NCBI GenBank assembly: GCA_030144725.1
Contig: JASKMD010000016.1
Coordinates: forward strand, 599,666 to 663,665
From: Haematococcus lacustris
Taxonomy: Eukaryota; Chlorophyta; Chlorophyceae; Chlamydomonadales; Haematococcaceae
Direction of reading: 5' to 3'
DNA length: 64,000 nucleotides
The notes under the pieces are model-generated. The model was given only the letters and a program-made list of their open reading frames with translations, ran no database searches and was not told the DNA's origin. The stretch's first letter is position 1. Every line of letters begins with the position of its first letter. The translations under genes and the position numbers were made by a program. Of this stretch, positions 12,752 to 22,166 are shown piece after piece.

Positions 12752-13976
12752 TCAGGCGCCCCCAACATTCAAAAAATGGCAGTAAACCGACCCCTGGTAG
12801 TAGGACGGCTGTAACTCTGCACTCGCTGCGCCAAATTTAATGCTAGCTGGCTCAGTATGTAGCCAACCCAGCCAGCTACCTTTCTCTCATCCAGAATAGT
12901 TATTGAGTCAGTAGGCCGTGCACAGCAAAGCATCAAAGTTAGTGATTCAAATTTGAGCCGTTGCGGAGCATGCAGTCATCGCTGCGACCGCCCGCGTCGC
13001 TTAGGTTGCTCTACACGAGCACGCGCATCAGCAGCAGCAGTCGGATCGGAAAGCGGTTGCGGCAATGTGGCACTGAGCCCACCTCCCCCCCATACCTAGA
13101 GGGCAATGCCACAGCTCGACCATTCGGACTTACAACATGCTACTTACTAGGTTAAGCTCCTGTAAGACAATGTTACAAACGCTCATACTCAGCTAAGCCA
13201 AGAGCTCACTTTGGTCGGTGACCCCCAACTCCCTTAGCCGATCTCAGGACCTGGGCCATGCAGTCAGACACACAACTCCACACCATAACCGAATCAGGAC
13301 TCGGCTCCTCTGAGAGTTACACTCCCCTACATGCCATCCACCTGCGTGCAAAGTTTCATAGCTCAACTGCCACCCCACAGCCCCGTAGCCCTGATTCTGC
13401 TTGGAGAACATGATGCCACTTTGAAGATGTCAAACTGATAGAGGCCTGGGCTGTTTCACGTGCGGGTTGGTTCAAGAGCTGCGTCAATGGGTCATGAACA
13501 AACATTTCGTGTCGCTTTTTCTCTAGGTGCAGCCGGTGCAACACAGTGGAGGACACGGTGGAGGAGGGGGGGTGTAACCCAGTGATACCTTAGTATGCGC
13601 CGACCCAAGTGATGTCTTCGGCGAGAAGCGAACACGAATATATGTTTCAATCGCCCCGTCTAGGTGCCCTGCACGCCCGGCAGGCATCGCGTTGGGTGTC
13701 AGCCGGACATTCCATTTGTGCACAACCAGCTCACTACGCTAGGTAGATGGGTCCACAGCGATATGGCTCACGGTGCCAAGGAGACCCGTCTCGCCGATGT
13801 GGTTTGTTCGCGGGCACATGTGGCAGTACGCGAGCAAAGACTCCAATGGCTAGCGCTGATGGTCATATAACGCGGACTAAACCGCCGATGCCAATGTGAT
13901 AAACGCTATCAAAAACGGTGCAGTATTGAGGGGGTAATCGCATGCATATTACCAACCCCATGTTGGGGGCGCCTGA
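12752..13976 (+). mobile_element. 1,225-bp TIR DNA element, copy 1, non-autonomous
   Basis: The ends are perfect 17-bp inverted repeats, TCAGGCGCCCCCAACAT at the left and its complement at the right. The flanks carry a 7-bp duplication TGCACAC (12745-12751 and 13977-13983), or 8 bp ATGCACAC if the terminal A is counted as target. Removing the element and one target copy restores the LINE frame through MHTAIMDKAGF. No transposase-like ORF was found, so it is probably mobilised in trans. A same-length second copy lies inverted at 33171-35157. TSD length suggests a hAT- or P-like superfamily, but I cannot assign it. Confidence 0.92.
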
Positions 13977-16900
13977 TGCACACAGCCATCATGGACAAAG
14001 CAGGATTTCAAGAATGCATCAGCAGACTATCAGGGGGCAAAGCGCCTGGCTCAGACGGCATTGAAAACGAGATCATCAAGATGCTGCCATGGGAGATGAG
14101 GGACACCATACACCAACTGTTCATCATCATGTGGGCCACTGGCTGCACACCCACAACATGGAAAACTAGTGACACCCGCCTGCTCTACAAGGACAAGGGC
14201 CAAGAAACAGACCTCGACGCCTACAGACCTGTTGGGCTGGCCAATACCATCTACAAACTCTGGACCAGCCTCATAACCAAGGCGATGTACGAGTATGCTG
14301 AGGCTAACGGGATGTTAAGTAACTGCCAAGCAGGCTTCCGCTCCCATAGGGACACCACACAACAACTCCAAATGCTGGTCATGGCCCTCGAAGACGCCAA
14401 GCTAGCCAAAGTAGATATCTATGCGCTACTGGTCGACTTCACTAGCGCCTTCAACACCACCTGCCAAGACAAACTGCTATGGATCATGCACGACCTTGGC
14501 TTTCCCACCGACGCCACAGACGCGGTGAAGGACCTGTACACGGGCGCTACAACGCGCTTCAGAACTCCCTACGGCCCCACCGACCCGGTACCTGTAGACC
14601 GGGGCACCATCCAGGGCGACTCACTCTCACCCTTCCTGTTCCTCATCTACATCGAACCCTTACTGCGCTGGCTCCAAGTAGGAGCGAGGGGGTACAAATT
14701 TACATCCGACACAACCGACAGCGCCGGGCGATTTACAATCGGCAGCATCGACTACGCAGATGACATCGCTATCCTATGCAACTCGATCAGCAACCTACGC
14801 TGTCAGGCAGACAAGCTCTCCGCCTACTCGGATTGGGGCCACCTAATCGTATCCCACAGCAAAACTCTCGCCACAGCGGCGCTCCACAAAGCGCACCAAT
14901 CCGGCAGATGCAGCACCATGGCAGAAGCGGAAAAGCAAGCCCGTAGAGAACTGCAAGCCGTAACGCTACAAGGGAAACCTGTCACCTACCTCAAACCGAC
15001 CTCCCCCTTCACTTACCTTGGCGTCTTACTTACCATGACGCTCAACTGGAAACCACAACACATAGCCATGATGACACAACTCAGACAGAAGTTAGAAAGA
15101 CTACGACGCTCATTCGCTAGCGCCAGACAAGCCATCCACATCATCAAGACAGCCATCATCCCCAGTCTGGCCTATAGCTTCTGCGTAGCCCCATGCACAC
15201 CGGGAGACCTAGACCTCTACGACAGAGCAATTAACCAATGTGTTAAGAAAAAACTCAGACTCCCACTAGGCACACCCAATGCCGTTGTCAGGGAGGACAT
15301 CGACAAGCTCGGTCTTGGCATCAGCTCAACAGCCAAAGAATACCATACCAGAAACACTACAGCCCTCCTACACAGCCTCCAGTCCACGGACACCACACAT
15401 GCCCACATAACCAGATGCATGCTACACAAACAGATCACTTGGCTCTACGCTCAAGCTGCCAAGCATGGACACCGCATGTTAATTATGCTACGACACACCC
15501 TACGAGCCAGACAACTCCTACATGCAACCACGGCGCAGCTCACTGCCACCCAGGAAGGACAAGAACTCTACCCTAAGGAAACCAAACTGCTTGGACAACT
15601 CATCACACAGAATACCAGCCCCCTTCCACTCGACATAGTTAGTGCTTGCATGACGTGCCTCAAAAGCTTGGGCATCCGACATGCCACAGAGCTGCAACAC
15701 ACCATCGCTGGCCATACCTACATCATATCAGGACAGATGCTTAAAGAACGCTTCCACAACAAAGTCCAACAAAAACACTATATCGCCCTCAACCGACTAA
15801 CGACCATGGCGACCCAAGACAGATGCCCAACCACAACAGAAGCGAAAGACATCGCAGCCAAACGAGACACCACCCTAGACCTGCCCGCTGCGCAAAGACT
15901 CATTAAACCATGGGCCGCGGGTCTGACGGAGCTTGCACCAACCGACGTCGAGGAAGACACAAAACACCGCTACGTTGATATTAGGGCGTACGCGACTGCC
16001 AAGAAGACCACACCGACCGAAGCGACGCACGTGACCGGACATGCAACACAGGAGGCCAGGAGACCCGCAGCCCAGGAGGCCATCAAGAGTAGCTCCCGGC
16101 TGCTAAGGCGAGAGAACAGGGAAACCCAATCGCCCCCAACGAAACCCGCCCGACCCAAGGCGGGCACGAAACGGAACACTGAGGGCAGACAGATACAAAC
16201 CATCCCGGAGGATATAGTGCACATAATAGGCCTCGACCTCCCAGGGCTCTCCAGCTGGAAGGTGGATAAAGCCTGCCGTTGTAAACCCAAGGACCTAGGC
16301 AGCATACTAGGGGCCATGTATGGCCACCAAGAGGCCATCACCAGCATAGATGGATGGCAATGGGACGGCATCAACAAAGAAAGCTACTACAAGGTGCATT
16401 GGAAGCCCACAATCATAGATAAATGGGCACTACCACTATGTGCAGAAGAAGGCTATACACCCTCACACATAGAACCCATCAGCAGGGAAGAGGCTAAAGA
16501 CGTATGCACATGTGAGCTATGCTGGCTACCAAGAGGAGACAGCCCAACGTGCCACAACTGCAAGAGGGCCTACCACCCAGCCTGCATTGAGGAAGCCCTC
16601 CTGTCGGGACACAAAGAACCAGGCCACTGGCTGTGCCCAATATGCAAGTTTGGCAGCAACGAGTTCAAAACGACTATGCGTCTATCAGCGCACTCGGACC
16701 TTATACGAGTTCACTGGCGCCCCACCCTCGAACCGGCACCTCTCATCACGGCACACCTGGACTACCTGGCGCGACGCAGCGACTATGAAGAGGAAAATAA
16801 TAGGATACAAGAAGCTAGATACGCGCGGCCTGACACACAGCTGCCGACACACACCCGGCAGGGACTGCCGGACCCGCACACCTGGCTACCCCTGTGCACC

Positions 16901-17288
16901 AACCTCCACTCGAAGGCCACCTTCCACACTTACCCCATCAACCCGCAGACGGACATCGTCGGGACGGGCAAATGCGAAACCTTCCTCCAACTCCACCCCC
17001 ACATGACCACCCCCGCGATGAACGTAAGCACGGGGGAGCCCATCATGCCCAAACACGACCTAGTGCAACACGTAACGGTTCACGACGAGTCGGGTCGCAC
17101 AGTAGGCCTCCTGACCAAACAACAACACCAACACCTACACGCTTGGTTACAACACACACCACACACGCGCAACCTGGCCACAGAACTGGTGGCCCTCCTA
17201 AGGAGACAAGACACACAGAGCAGCCGCCACCCCATGAGACTGGCACAAGACAAAGCCCTCACCACCCTACACACCACACGAAGCTTTC
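13977..17288 (+). CDS. LINE ORF segment 2: reverse transcriptase and PHD-like finger
   Basis: Reverse transcriptase blocks appear in order: GGKAPGSDGIENEIIK near 14034, the AYRPVGLAN block near 14220, ALLVDFTSAFNT (palm Asp) near 14425, GTIQGDSLSPFLFL near 14603, and YADDIAIL with the catalytic Asp pair at 14753. A thumb and a long connection region follow. At about 16505-16655 a Cys-rich PHD-like finger is visible (CTCELCWLPRG, CHNCKRAYHPACIEE, WLCPICK). The frame is open up to 17288, where the copia LTR begins. Stops seen beyond this point belong to the copia element, so this copy shows no damage of its own here. Confidence 0.93.
17284..17288. repeat. Copia target-site duplication, left copy
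   Basis: CTTTC directly before the 5' LTR, repeated as CTTTC at 22162-22166 directly after the 3' LTR. A 5-bp duplication is normal for copia integrases. Confidence 0.95.
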
Positions 17289-17454
17289 TGTTGAAGACAA
17301 GCTGTGTCTCAGGCATGTCAGCCAGTCCCTTATAGCGTTTATAGTTTGTCTTTGAACTATGTGTGAGACCCATCTTAGCTTTTGCTCTGGGTAGAGTTCT
17401 TCACTGTTGGGTTCGTGGAGTGCTCGCTCATCTTCTTGGGTCTCGCTGCTAACA
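17289..17454 (+). repeat. Copia 5' LTR
   Basis: 166 bp, starts TGTTGAAGACAAG and ends GCTGCTAACA. Identical by eye to the 3' LTR. Confidence 0.95.
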
Positions 17455-17470
17455 GGTTATGGGCCCACTC
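17455..17470 (+). promoter_or_regulatory. Putative copia primer-binding site (half tRNA-Met)
   Basis: GGTTATGGGCCCA starts directly after the LTR. It is nearly complementary to the anticodon stem-loop of Met tRNAs (GGGCUCAUAACC type), with one mismatch. The assignment is inferred. Confidence 0.55.
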
Positions 17471-17565
17471 GCCCCGTGCGATGCTAATCCTAAAGCCGAG
17501 CTGAAACCGAGCAGGGCGGAAATTCCAGACAGCAGTCGGGTGCAGTAACAGCAACTGGAGGCGTC

Positions 17566-20500
17566 ATGCAGCTGTCAGCTGCAGCCCCAGTGTTGAGCGC
17601 CGGCAGCAATTTCGCTGCGTGGAGAAGAAAGGCCAAGGGGGTTCTCACCCTCGGCGGCTGCTGGGACGCGGTGGAGGGCCGCGACTCCGACCCAGCAACC
17701 TGCAGCCGTGCTTATGCATGGCTGCTTTGCCAGTGTAATGACCACTATGGCAGCATCGTCGAGCAGGGCAAGACAGCTGCAGGGGCTTGGAAGGCACTGC
17801 TGGCTGTGAATGCCAAGCAGAGCTACGGGCAGCGTCAGCAGCTGTGGAGACAGTTTGTCAGCTTTCGCATGGAGGCTGGGGAGACAATTACCCAGCTCTA
17901 TTGCCGGCTTGCTGACTTGTGCACAGAGCTGAATGATGCCGGCAATGAGATTCCTGAGCAGCAGCAGATTGGGTGCCTTCTGGAGGCCCTACCCCACACT
18001 GTCCCCTTCCAGATAGCTAAGCAAGCGCTCACCAACCCGCTGCTGGACACCCCTCCCTCCCTTGCAGCAGTCCAGCAATACCTCCTGGGTGTGGAGGGTG
18101 AAGCTGAGGCTGTGCAGCCTGCTCAGTTGGCTGCCATGCATGTGCCCCGCAAGCCCATGGGTGTGGGCGGTGCAGGGAGCAGCGGCAGCAGCAGTAAGCA
18201 ACCAGCAGCCAAGCCGGCTGCCACCCCGGCCCCGGATGATGCGAGACATGCAAATGTCACATGCTTCCGGTGTGGCAAGAAGGGCCATATCGCCCGCAAC
18301 TGCCGGGAGCCGGGTGCTAAAGGGAGTGGGGCAGGCAAGAGGGCAGGGGATGGTGGGGCTAGCGGGGCAGGTGGGGCAGGTGGGGCTGGTGGGGCTGGTG
18401 GGTCAGGTGGGGCAGGTGGGGCTGCGAGCGCACCAGCTGGGCTGTATGCAGCCAGCCTCATGGCTATGCAGGTCGAGCATGCTCATGCTCCCTGTGAGGC
18501 CTCCCAAGCAGCGGGGGGTAGTCAGGTGGGGGCAGGTAGGGATGCACGGTCGTGTTGTGTGGCGCATCAGCTGGGGCTGTTGGCACCCCGTGCACCCTGT
18601 CCCTGCAAGCCGTCACCCTCCCTAGCTGCTGCTGCAGCGCCACCAGGTGCTCCCATCGCTGCTGGTGACAGCCTGGTCAGCAGCAGGAGGCTGTGGCTAG
18701 CCGACTCGGGTGCAAGCCACCACATCACCCCGGAGCGCGCCCTCCTCCATGACTTCAGGCCAGTGAACCAGCCCGTGCAGATCGTGCTCGGCAAAAGCAC
18801 GGTGAGGCTGGTGGCGTATGGCCTGGGGTCTGTGCACCTGACCAGCGACAGCGGGCAGCCATTCACACTGCGGGATGTGTTGTGGGCTCCTGATGCCACT
18901 GCCAACTACATGTCAACGGTGGTGGCTGACCTGGCTGGGTGGCGGGTAGTGCAGGAGGGTGGGGGGATCAGGCTAGAGGACAGGGCCTCCCCTCCCACCA
19001 TCGTCAGCGGCAAGCTAGTGGGCAGGTCATACCAGCTATGGTGCACCGCAGAGCTTGCTGTGGTGGGTTGTGAGCCCCCGGCGTCGCTGCAGGCAGCCAC
19101 AGCGGAGACCCCACAACTGTTGCATGAGCGACTAGGTCACCTTAGCTACAGAGCCATGGCAGAGATGGTGGGCAAGGGGATGGTGGAAGGGGTAGGTGTT
19201 AGTGCAGCCCAGTGCAAGGCAGCCGGCAGCGGTGTGTGCCCTGGCTGCCAAGCTGGCAAGGCACATCGGCACGTAGCCGACACCCTCCCCTCCTTGGCGC
19301 CCCCTGTGAAGGGGGTGCTAGATCTGGTGCACACAGATGTGTGTGGCCCATTTCGTGTGCCATCTGTCAGCGGGCTGCGTTACATGCTCACCTTCCTGGA
19401 TGATTTTAGCCGCCTGTCCGTAGTGGTGTGTCTCAAAGCCAAGTCAGATGTGCCGGAAGCCATTAAGGCTACTGTGCAATGGCTGGAGACCCAGTCAGGG
19501 CGCAAGCTCAAGGCGTTGCGCAGTGACAGAGGCACGGAGTTTGTGAATCGGGAGGTGGGTCAGTTCTGCGTGGAGCGGGGCATTCAGCACCAGCAGACAG
19601 CCCCCTACAGCCCAGAACAGAATGGGAGGGCAGAGAGGCTAAACCGCACGCTCCTAGAGAAAGGCCGCTGCATGCTCTTTAGCAGCGGCCTGCCAGCCAG
19701 CCTGTGGCCTGAGGTGATGCGCGCAGCCAACTTCCTCCGCAATGTCTCTGCCACCCAGGGCAGGAATGCCACCCCCTGGGAGCTGTTCTTTGGGGTGAAA
19801 CCCAACCTGGCTGCGCTGCGTGTGTTTGGTGCTCGGGCCTATGCCCATGTCCCTGAGCACATGCGCAGCAAGCTAGGGTTCAAGGCAGTGCAGGGGGTGA
19901 TGGTGGGCTATGAGCCGGGCAGCAAGGCCTACAGGGTGCTGGTGCCAGGGGGCAAGATTCTCATCACCAAAGATGTGGTGTTTGATGAGCTGTCACAGAA
20001 TGTGCCCTCTGCTGAGCCAGCTGGGGTGCTAGAGGTGGTGGAGGAGGGGGCAGCGGGGCTGCCGCAGGAGTTAGACCCTCTGGTCAGTCTCACTGGCGTG
20101 CCACTGCCAAGACCTGTGCCAGCGCCGGCCCCAGCGCATGTGCCGGTGCTGGCTGGGGAGGCAGCGGCAGCGCCGGGCCCAGGGTTTATGCCAGCAGGGA
20201 CGGTGGGAGCTGGTGGTGGGGATGGGGCTGCAGCTTCAGCAGGTGGGGATGGGGGGGGTGCTTCAGCTGCAGAAGTCAGCAGCCTGCGCCGCTCAGCTCG
20301 CCTGTCACAGCAGCAGCCTGAGTATGGCAGCTTGGCAGCAGCTGTTGCAGAGCCTCCTGCTGCCAGCGTGTGGGTGCCGCGCACTATCCGGGAAGCGCGA
20401 GCAAGCCCCCTGGCTGAGCAGTGGGCAATGGCTACAGATGCTGAGATGGAGTCTTTGCTCAGCTATGGTACGTGGGAGCTGGTGCCTTCCCCCCCTGGGT

Positions 20501-21912
20501 GCCGGCCCCTGGCCAACCGCTGGGTCTTTTCTGTCAAGGAGGACAGCAAGGGCAACAAGCGCTTCAAAGCCCGGTTAGTGGTCAAGGGGTATTTGCAGCG
20601 GGAGGGGGTTGATTTCACGGAGCTGCATGCCCCTGTCAGCAAGCATGCTACTGTGCGTGCTTTGCTGGCTGTGGCAGCTGCGGCAGACATGGAGCTAGAG
20701 CACCTCGATGTTATGACAGCTTTCCTCAATGGCTGGCTGCATGAGGAGATCTACATGCAGCAGCCAGCTGGGTATGAGGATGGAACAGCCCGTGTGTGCC
20801 GACTTCGGCGTGCCCTGTATGGGCTGCGCCAGGCCCCGCGCGCCTGGCATGCGCGCCTGAAAGCAGAGCTGGAGCAGCTGGGGTTTGTGGCCTCAGAGGC
20901 TGACTCCTGCCTGCTTACCATGGTGCGGGGCAACAGCAAGGTGCTGCTCGCTGTGTATGTTGACGACTGCCTCCTGGCTGTCAGCAAGGGGGACACAGCC
21001 ACAGTGGCCTGGGTGAAGGAGCAGCTTGCAGCTGTTTTCAACATCCACCAGCTGGGTTCAGCAGAGCGGTTCCTGGGCATGGAGATCAGCCGTGACCGTG
21101 CAGCTGGGCAGCTAGTGCTGAGCCAGGAGCGGTATGCCACCTCTGTGGTAGACCGCTTTGGCTTAGCTGACAGCAAGCCCCGGAGTGTGCCGCTGAGCAC
21201 ATCAGAGCAGTTGGTCAGGGAGGGAGAGGTGCAGCCACACATGGGGGGGCACAGCTATGCCGAGCTGGTGGGCAGCCTCATGCACCTGGCAGTGTGCACA
21301 CGGCCTGATATCGCTCAGGCTGTTGGTGTCTGTGCCAAGTATATGGCTGCACCCACTGCGCAGCACTGGCATGCACTGCGTGGTGTCCTGCGCTATGTGG
21401 CTGATTCCAGGGCTGAGGGGCTGGTGTTTGGTGCAGCTGAGGGGCTGGTTGGGTTCTGTGATGCTGATTTTGCCGGTGACACAGACACCCGTCGCAGCAC
21501 CACTGGCTATGTGTTCATGCTGCATGGGGGTGCTGTGTCCTGGTCCAGCCGTCGCCAGCCTACTGTGGCTGTGAGCACCACAGAGGCAGAGTATATGGCT
21601 GCCTCTGCAGCTAGCAAGGAAGCATTGTGGTTGCGCACCCTGGTGGCTGAGCTGGCTGTGGGCTCTGATGTGGTGCAGCCTGTCACCATCATGTGTGACA
21701 ATGAGGCTGCCATCACTCTCATCAAGCATCCTATTGCCTCTGCCCAGTCCAAGCACATTGATGTGCTGCATCATTTCGTGCGTGAGCGGGCTGCCCGGGG
21801 TGAGGTGGTGTTCAAGTTCTGCGAGTCTGAAGCCAATGTGGCAGATGGCATGACCAAGGCTCTGCCTCGTGCCAAGTTTGAGTTCTGCAAGGCTGGCATG
21901 GGCATGGTGTAG
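17566..21912 (+). CDS. Copia Gag-Pol polyprotein, intact, 1448 aa
   Basis: One frame encodes all functions. Gag occupies roughly residues 1-230, followed by a CCHC zinc knuckle CFRCGKKGHIARNC at about 233 and a Gly/Ala-rich spacer. Aspartic protease motif LWLADSGASHH is near 375. The GAG-pre-integrase block is LLHERLGHLSYRAM with CPGCQAGKAHR. The integrase core has HTDVCGPF, FLDDFSR, RSDRGTEF and PYSPEQNGRAERLNRTLL, giving the expected D-D-E triad. Reverse transcriptase has NRWVFSVKED, LDVMTAFLNGWL, LYGLRQAPRAWH and YVDDCLLAV near 1131. RNase H follows with DADFAGD, STTEAEYMA and DNEAA. Order IN-RT-RH marks Ty1/copia. No frameshift or stop is seen. The start at 17566 follows the leader and lies 111 bp after the LTR. 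Confidence 0.96.
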   Translation: MQLSAAAPVLSAGSNFAAWRRKAKGVLTLGGCWDAVEGRDSDPATCSRAYAWLLCQCNDHYGSIVEQGKTAAGAWKALLAVNAKQSYGQRQQLWRQFVSFRMEAGETITQLYCRLADLCTELNDAGNEIPEQQQIGCLLEALPHTVPFQIAKQALTNPLLDTPPSLAAVQQYLLGVEGEAEAVQPAQLAAMHVPRKPMGVGGAGSSGSSSKQPAAKPAATPAPDDARHANVTCFRCGKKGHIARNCREPGAKGSGAGKRAGDGGASGAGGAGGAGGAGGSGGAGGAASAPAGLYAASLMAMQVEHAHAPCEASQAAGGSQVGAGRDARSCCVAHQLGLLAPRAPCPCKPSPSLAAAAAPPGAPIAAGDSLVSSRRLWLADSGASHHITPERALLHDFRPVNQPVQIVLGKSTVRLVAYGLGSVHLTSDSGQPFTLRDVLWAPDATANYMSTVVADLAGWRVVQEGGGIRLEDRASPPTIVSGKLVGRSYQLWCTAELAVVGCEPPASLQAATAETPQLLHERLGHLSYRAMAEMVGKGMVEGVGVSAAQCKAAGSGVCPGCQAGKAHRHVADTLPSLAPPVKGVLDLVHTDVCGPFRVPSVSGLRYMLTFLDDFSRLSVVVCLKAKSDVPEAIKATVQWLETQSGRKLKALRSDRGTEFVNREVGQFCVERGIQHQQTAPYSPEQNGRAERLNRTLLEKGRCMLFSSGLPASLWPEVMRAANFLRNVSATQGRNATPWELFFGVKPNLAALRVFGARAYAHVPEHMRSKLGFKAVQGVMVGYEPGSKAYRVLVPGGKILITKDVVFDELSQNVPSAEPAGVLEVVEEGAAGLPQELDPLVSLTGVPLPRPVPAPAPAHVPVLAGEAAAAPGPGFMPAGTVGAGGGDGAAASAGGDGGGASAAEVSSLRRSARLSQQQPEYGSLAAAVAEPPAASVWVPRTIREARASPLAEQWAMATDAEMESLLSYGTWELVPSPPGCRPLANRWVFSVKEDSKGNKRFKARLVVKGYLQREGVDFTELHAPVSKHATVRALLAVAAAADMELEHLDVMTAFLNGWLHEEIYMQQPAGYEDGTARVCRLRRALYGLRQAPRAWHARLKAELEQLGFVASEADSCLLTMVRGNSKVLLAVYVDDCLLAVSKGDTATVAWVKEQLAAVFNIHQLGSAERFLGMEISRDRAAGQLVLSQERYATSVVDRFGLADSKPRSVPLSTSEQLVREGEVQPHMGGHSYAELVGSLMHLAVCTRPDIAQAVGVCAKYMAAPTAQHWHALRGVLRYVADSRAEGLVFGAAEGLVGFCDADFAGDTDTRRSTTGYVFMLHGGAVSWSSRRQPTVAVSTTEAEYMAASAASKEALWLRTLVAELAVGSDVVQPVTIMCDNEAAITLIKHPIASAQSKHIDVLHHFVRERAARGEVVFKFCESEANVADGMTKALPRAKFEFCKAGMGMV

Positions 21913-21995
21913 CCTTGTTCCTGAAGTGTCTCTGGTCAAGGTCTCTGGTCTGGGTTTGTCCTTGTGTGAGGGTTAAGTGACTGTCTGAGTGGGAG

Positions 21996-22161
21996 TGTTG
22001 AAGACAAGCTGTGTCTCAGGCATGTCAGCCAGTCCCTTATAGCGTTTATAGTTTGTCTTTGAACTATGTGTGAGACCCATCTTAGCTTTTGCTCTGGGTA
22101 GAGTTCTTCACTGTTGGGTTCGTGGAGTGCTCGCTCATCTTCTTGGGTCTCGCTGCTAACA
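21996..22161 (+). repeat. Copia 3' LTR
   Basis: 166 bp, identical by eye to 17289-17454. Followed by the second CTTTC target copy. Confidence 0.95.
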
Positions 22162-22166
22162 CTTTC

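Larger units (their letters stand above)
17289..22161 (+). mobile_element. Complete Ty1/copia LTR retrotransposon, 4,873 bp
   Basis: It has identical 166-bp LTRs (17289-17454 and 21996-22161), TG...CA ends, a 5-bp CTTTC duplication, and one uninterrupted gag-pol frame. The sequence after the 5' LTR (GGTTATGGGCCCA) resembles a primer site complementary to the anticodon region of a Met tRNA, as in half-tRNA-primed copia elements. The segment just before the 3' LTR (GAGTGGGAG) is the best, though weak, polypurine tract. Identical LTRs and an open frame imply recent insertion and possible activity. Confidence 0.97.

Noticed and set aside
8730..12785. 1,351-codon open frame of Asp-Pro repeats joined to LINE sequence
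   Set aside because: It is the CCCTGA array and the N gap read through in one frame; the ends belong to separate genes.
13356..13870. Short ORFs inside the 1,225-bp element as a transposase
   Set aside because: All are under 70 codons, with no catalytic motifs; the second copy does not preserve them as a longer frame.
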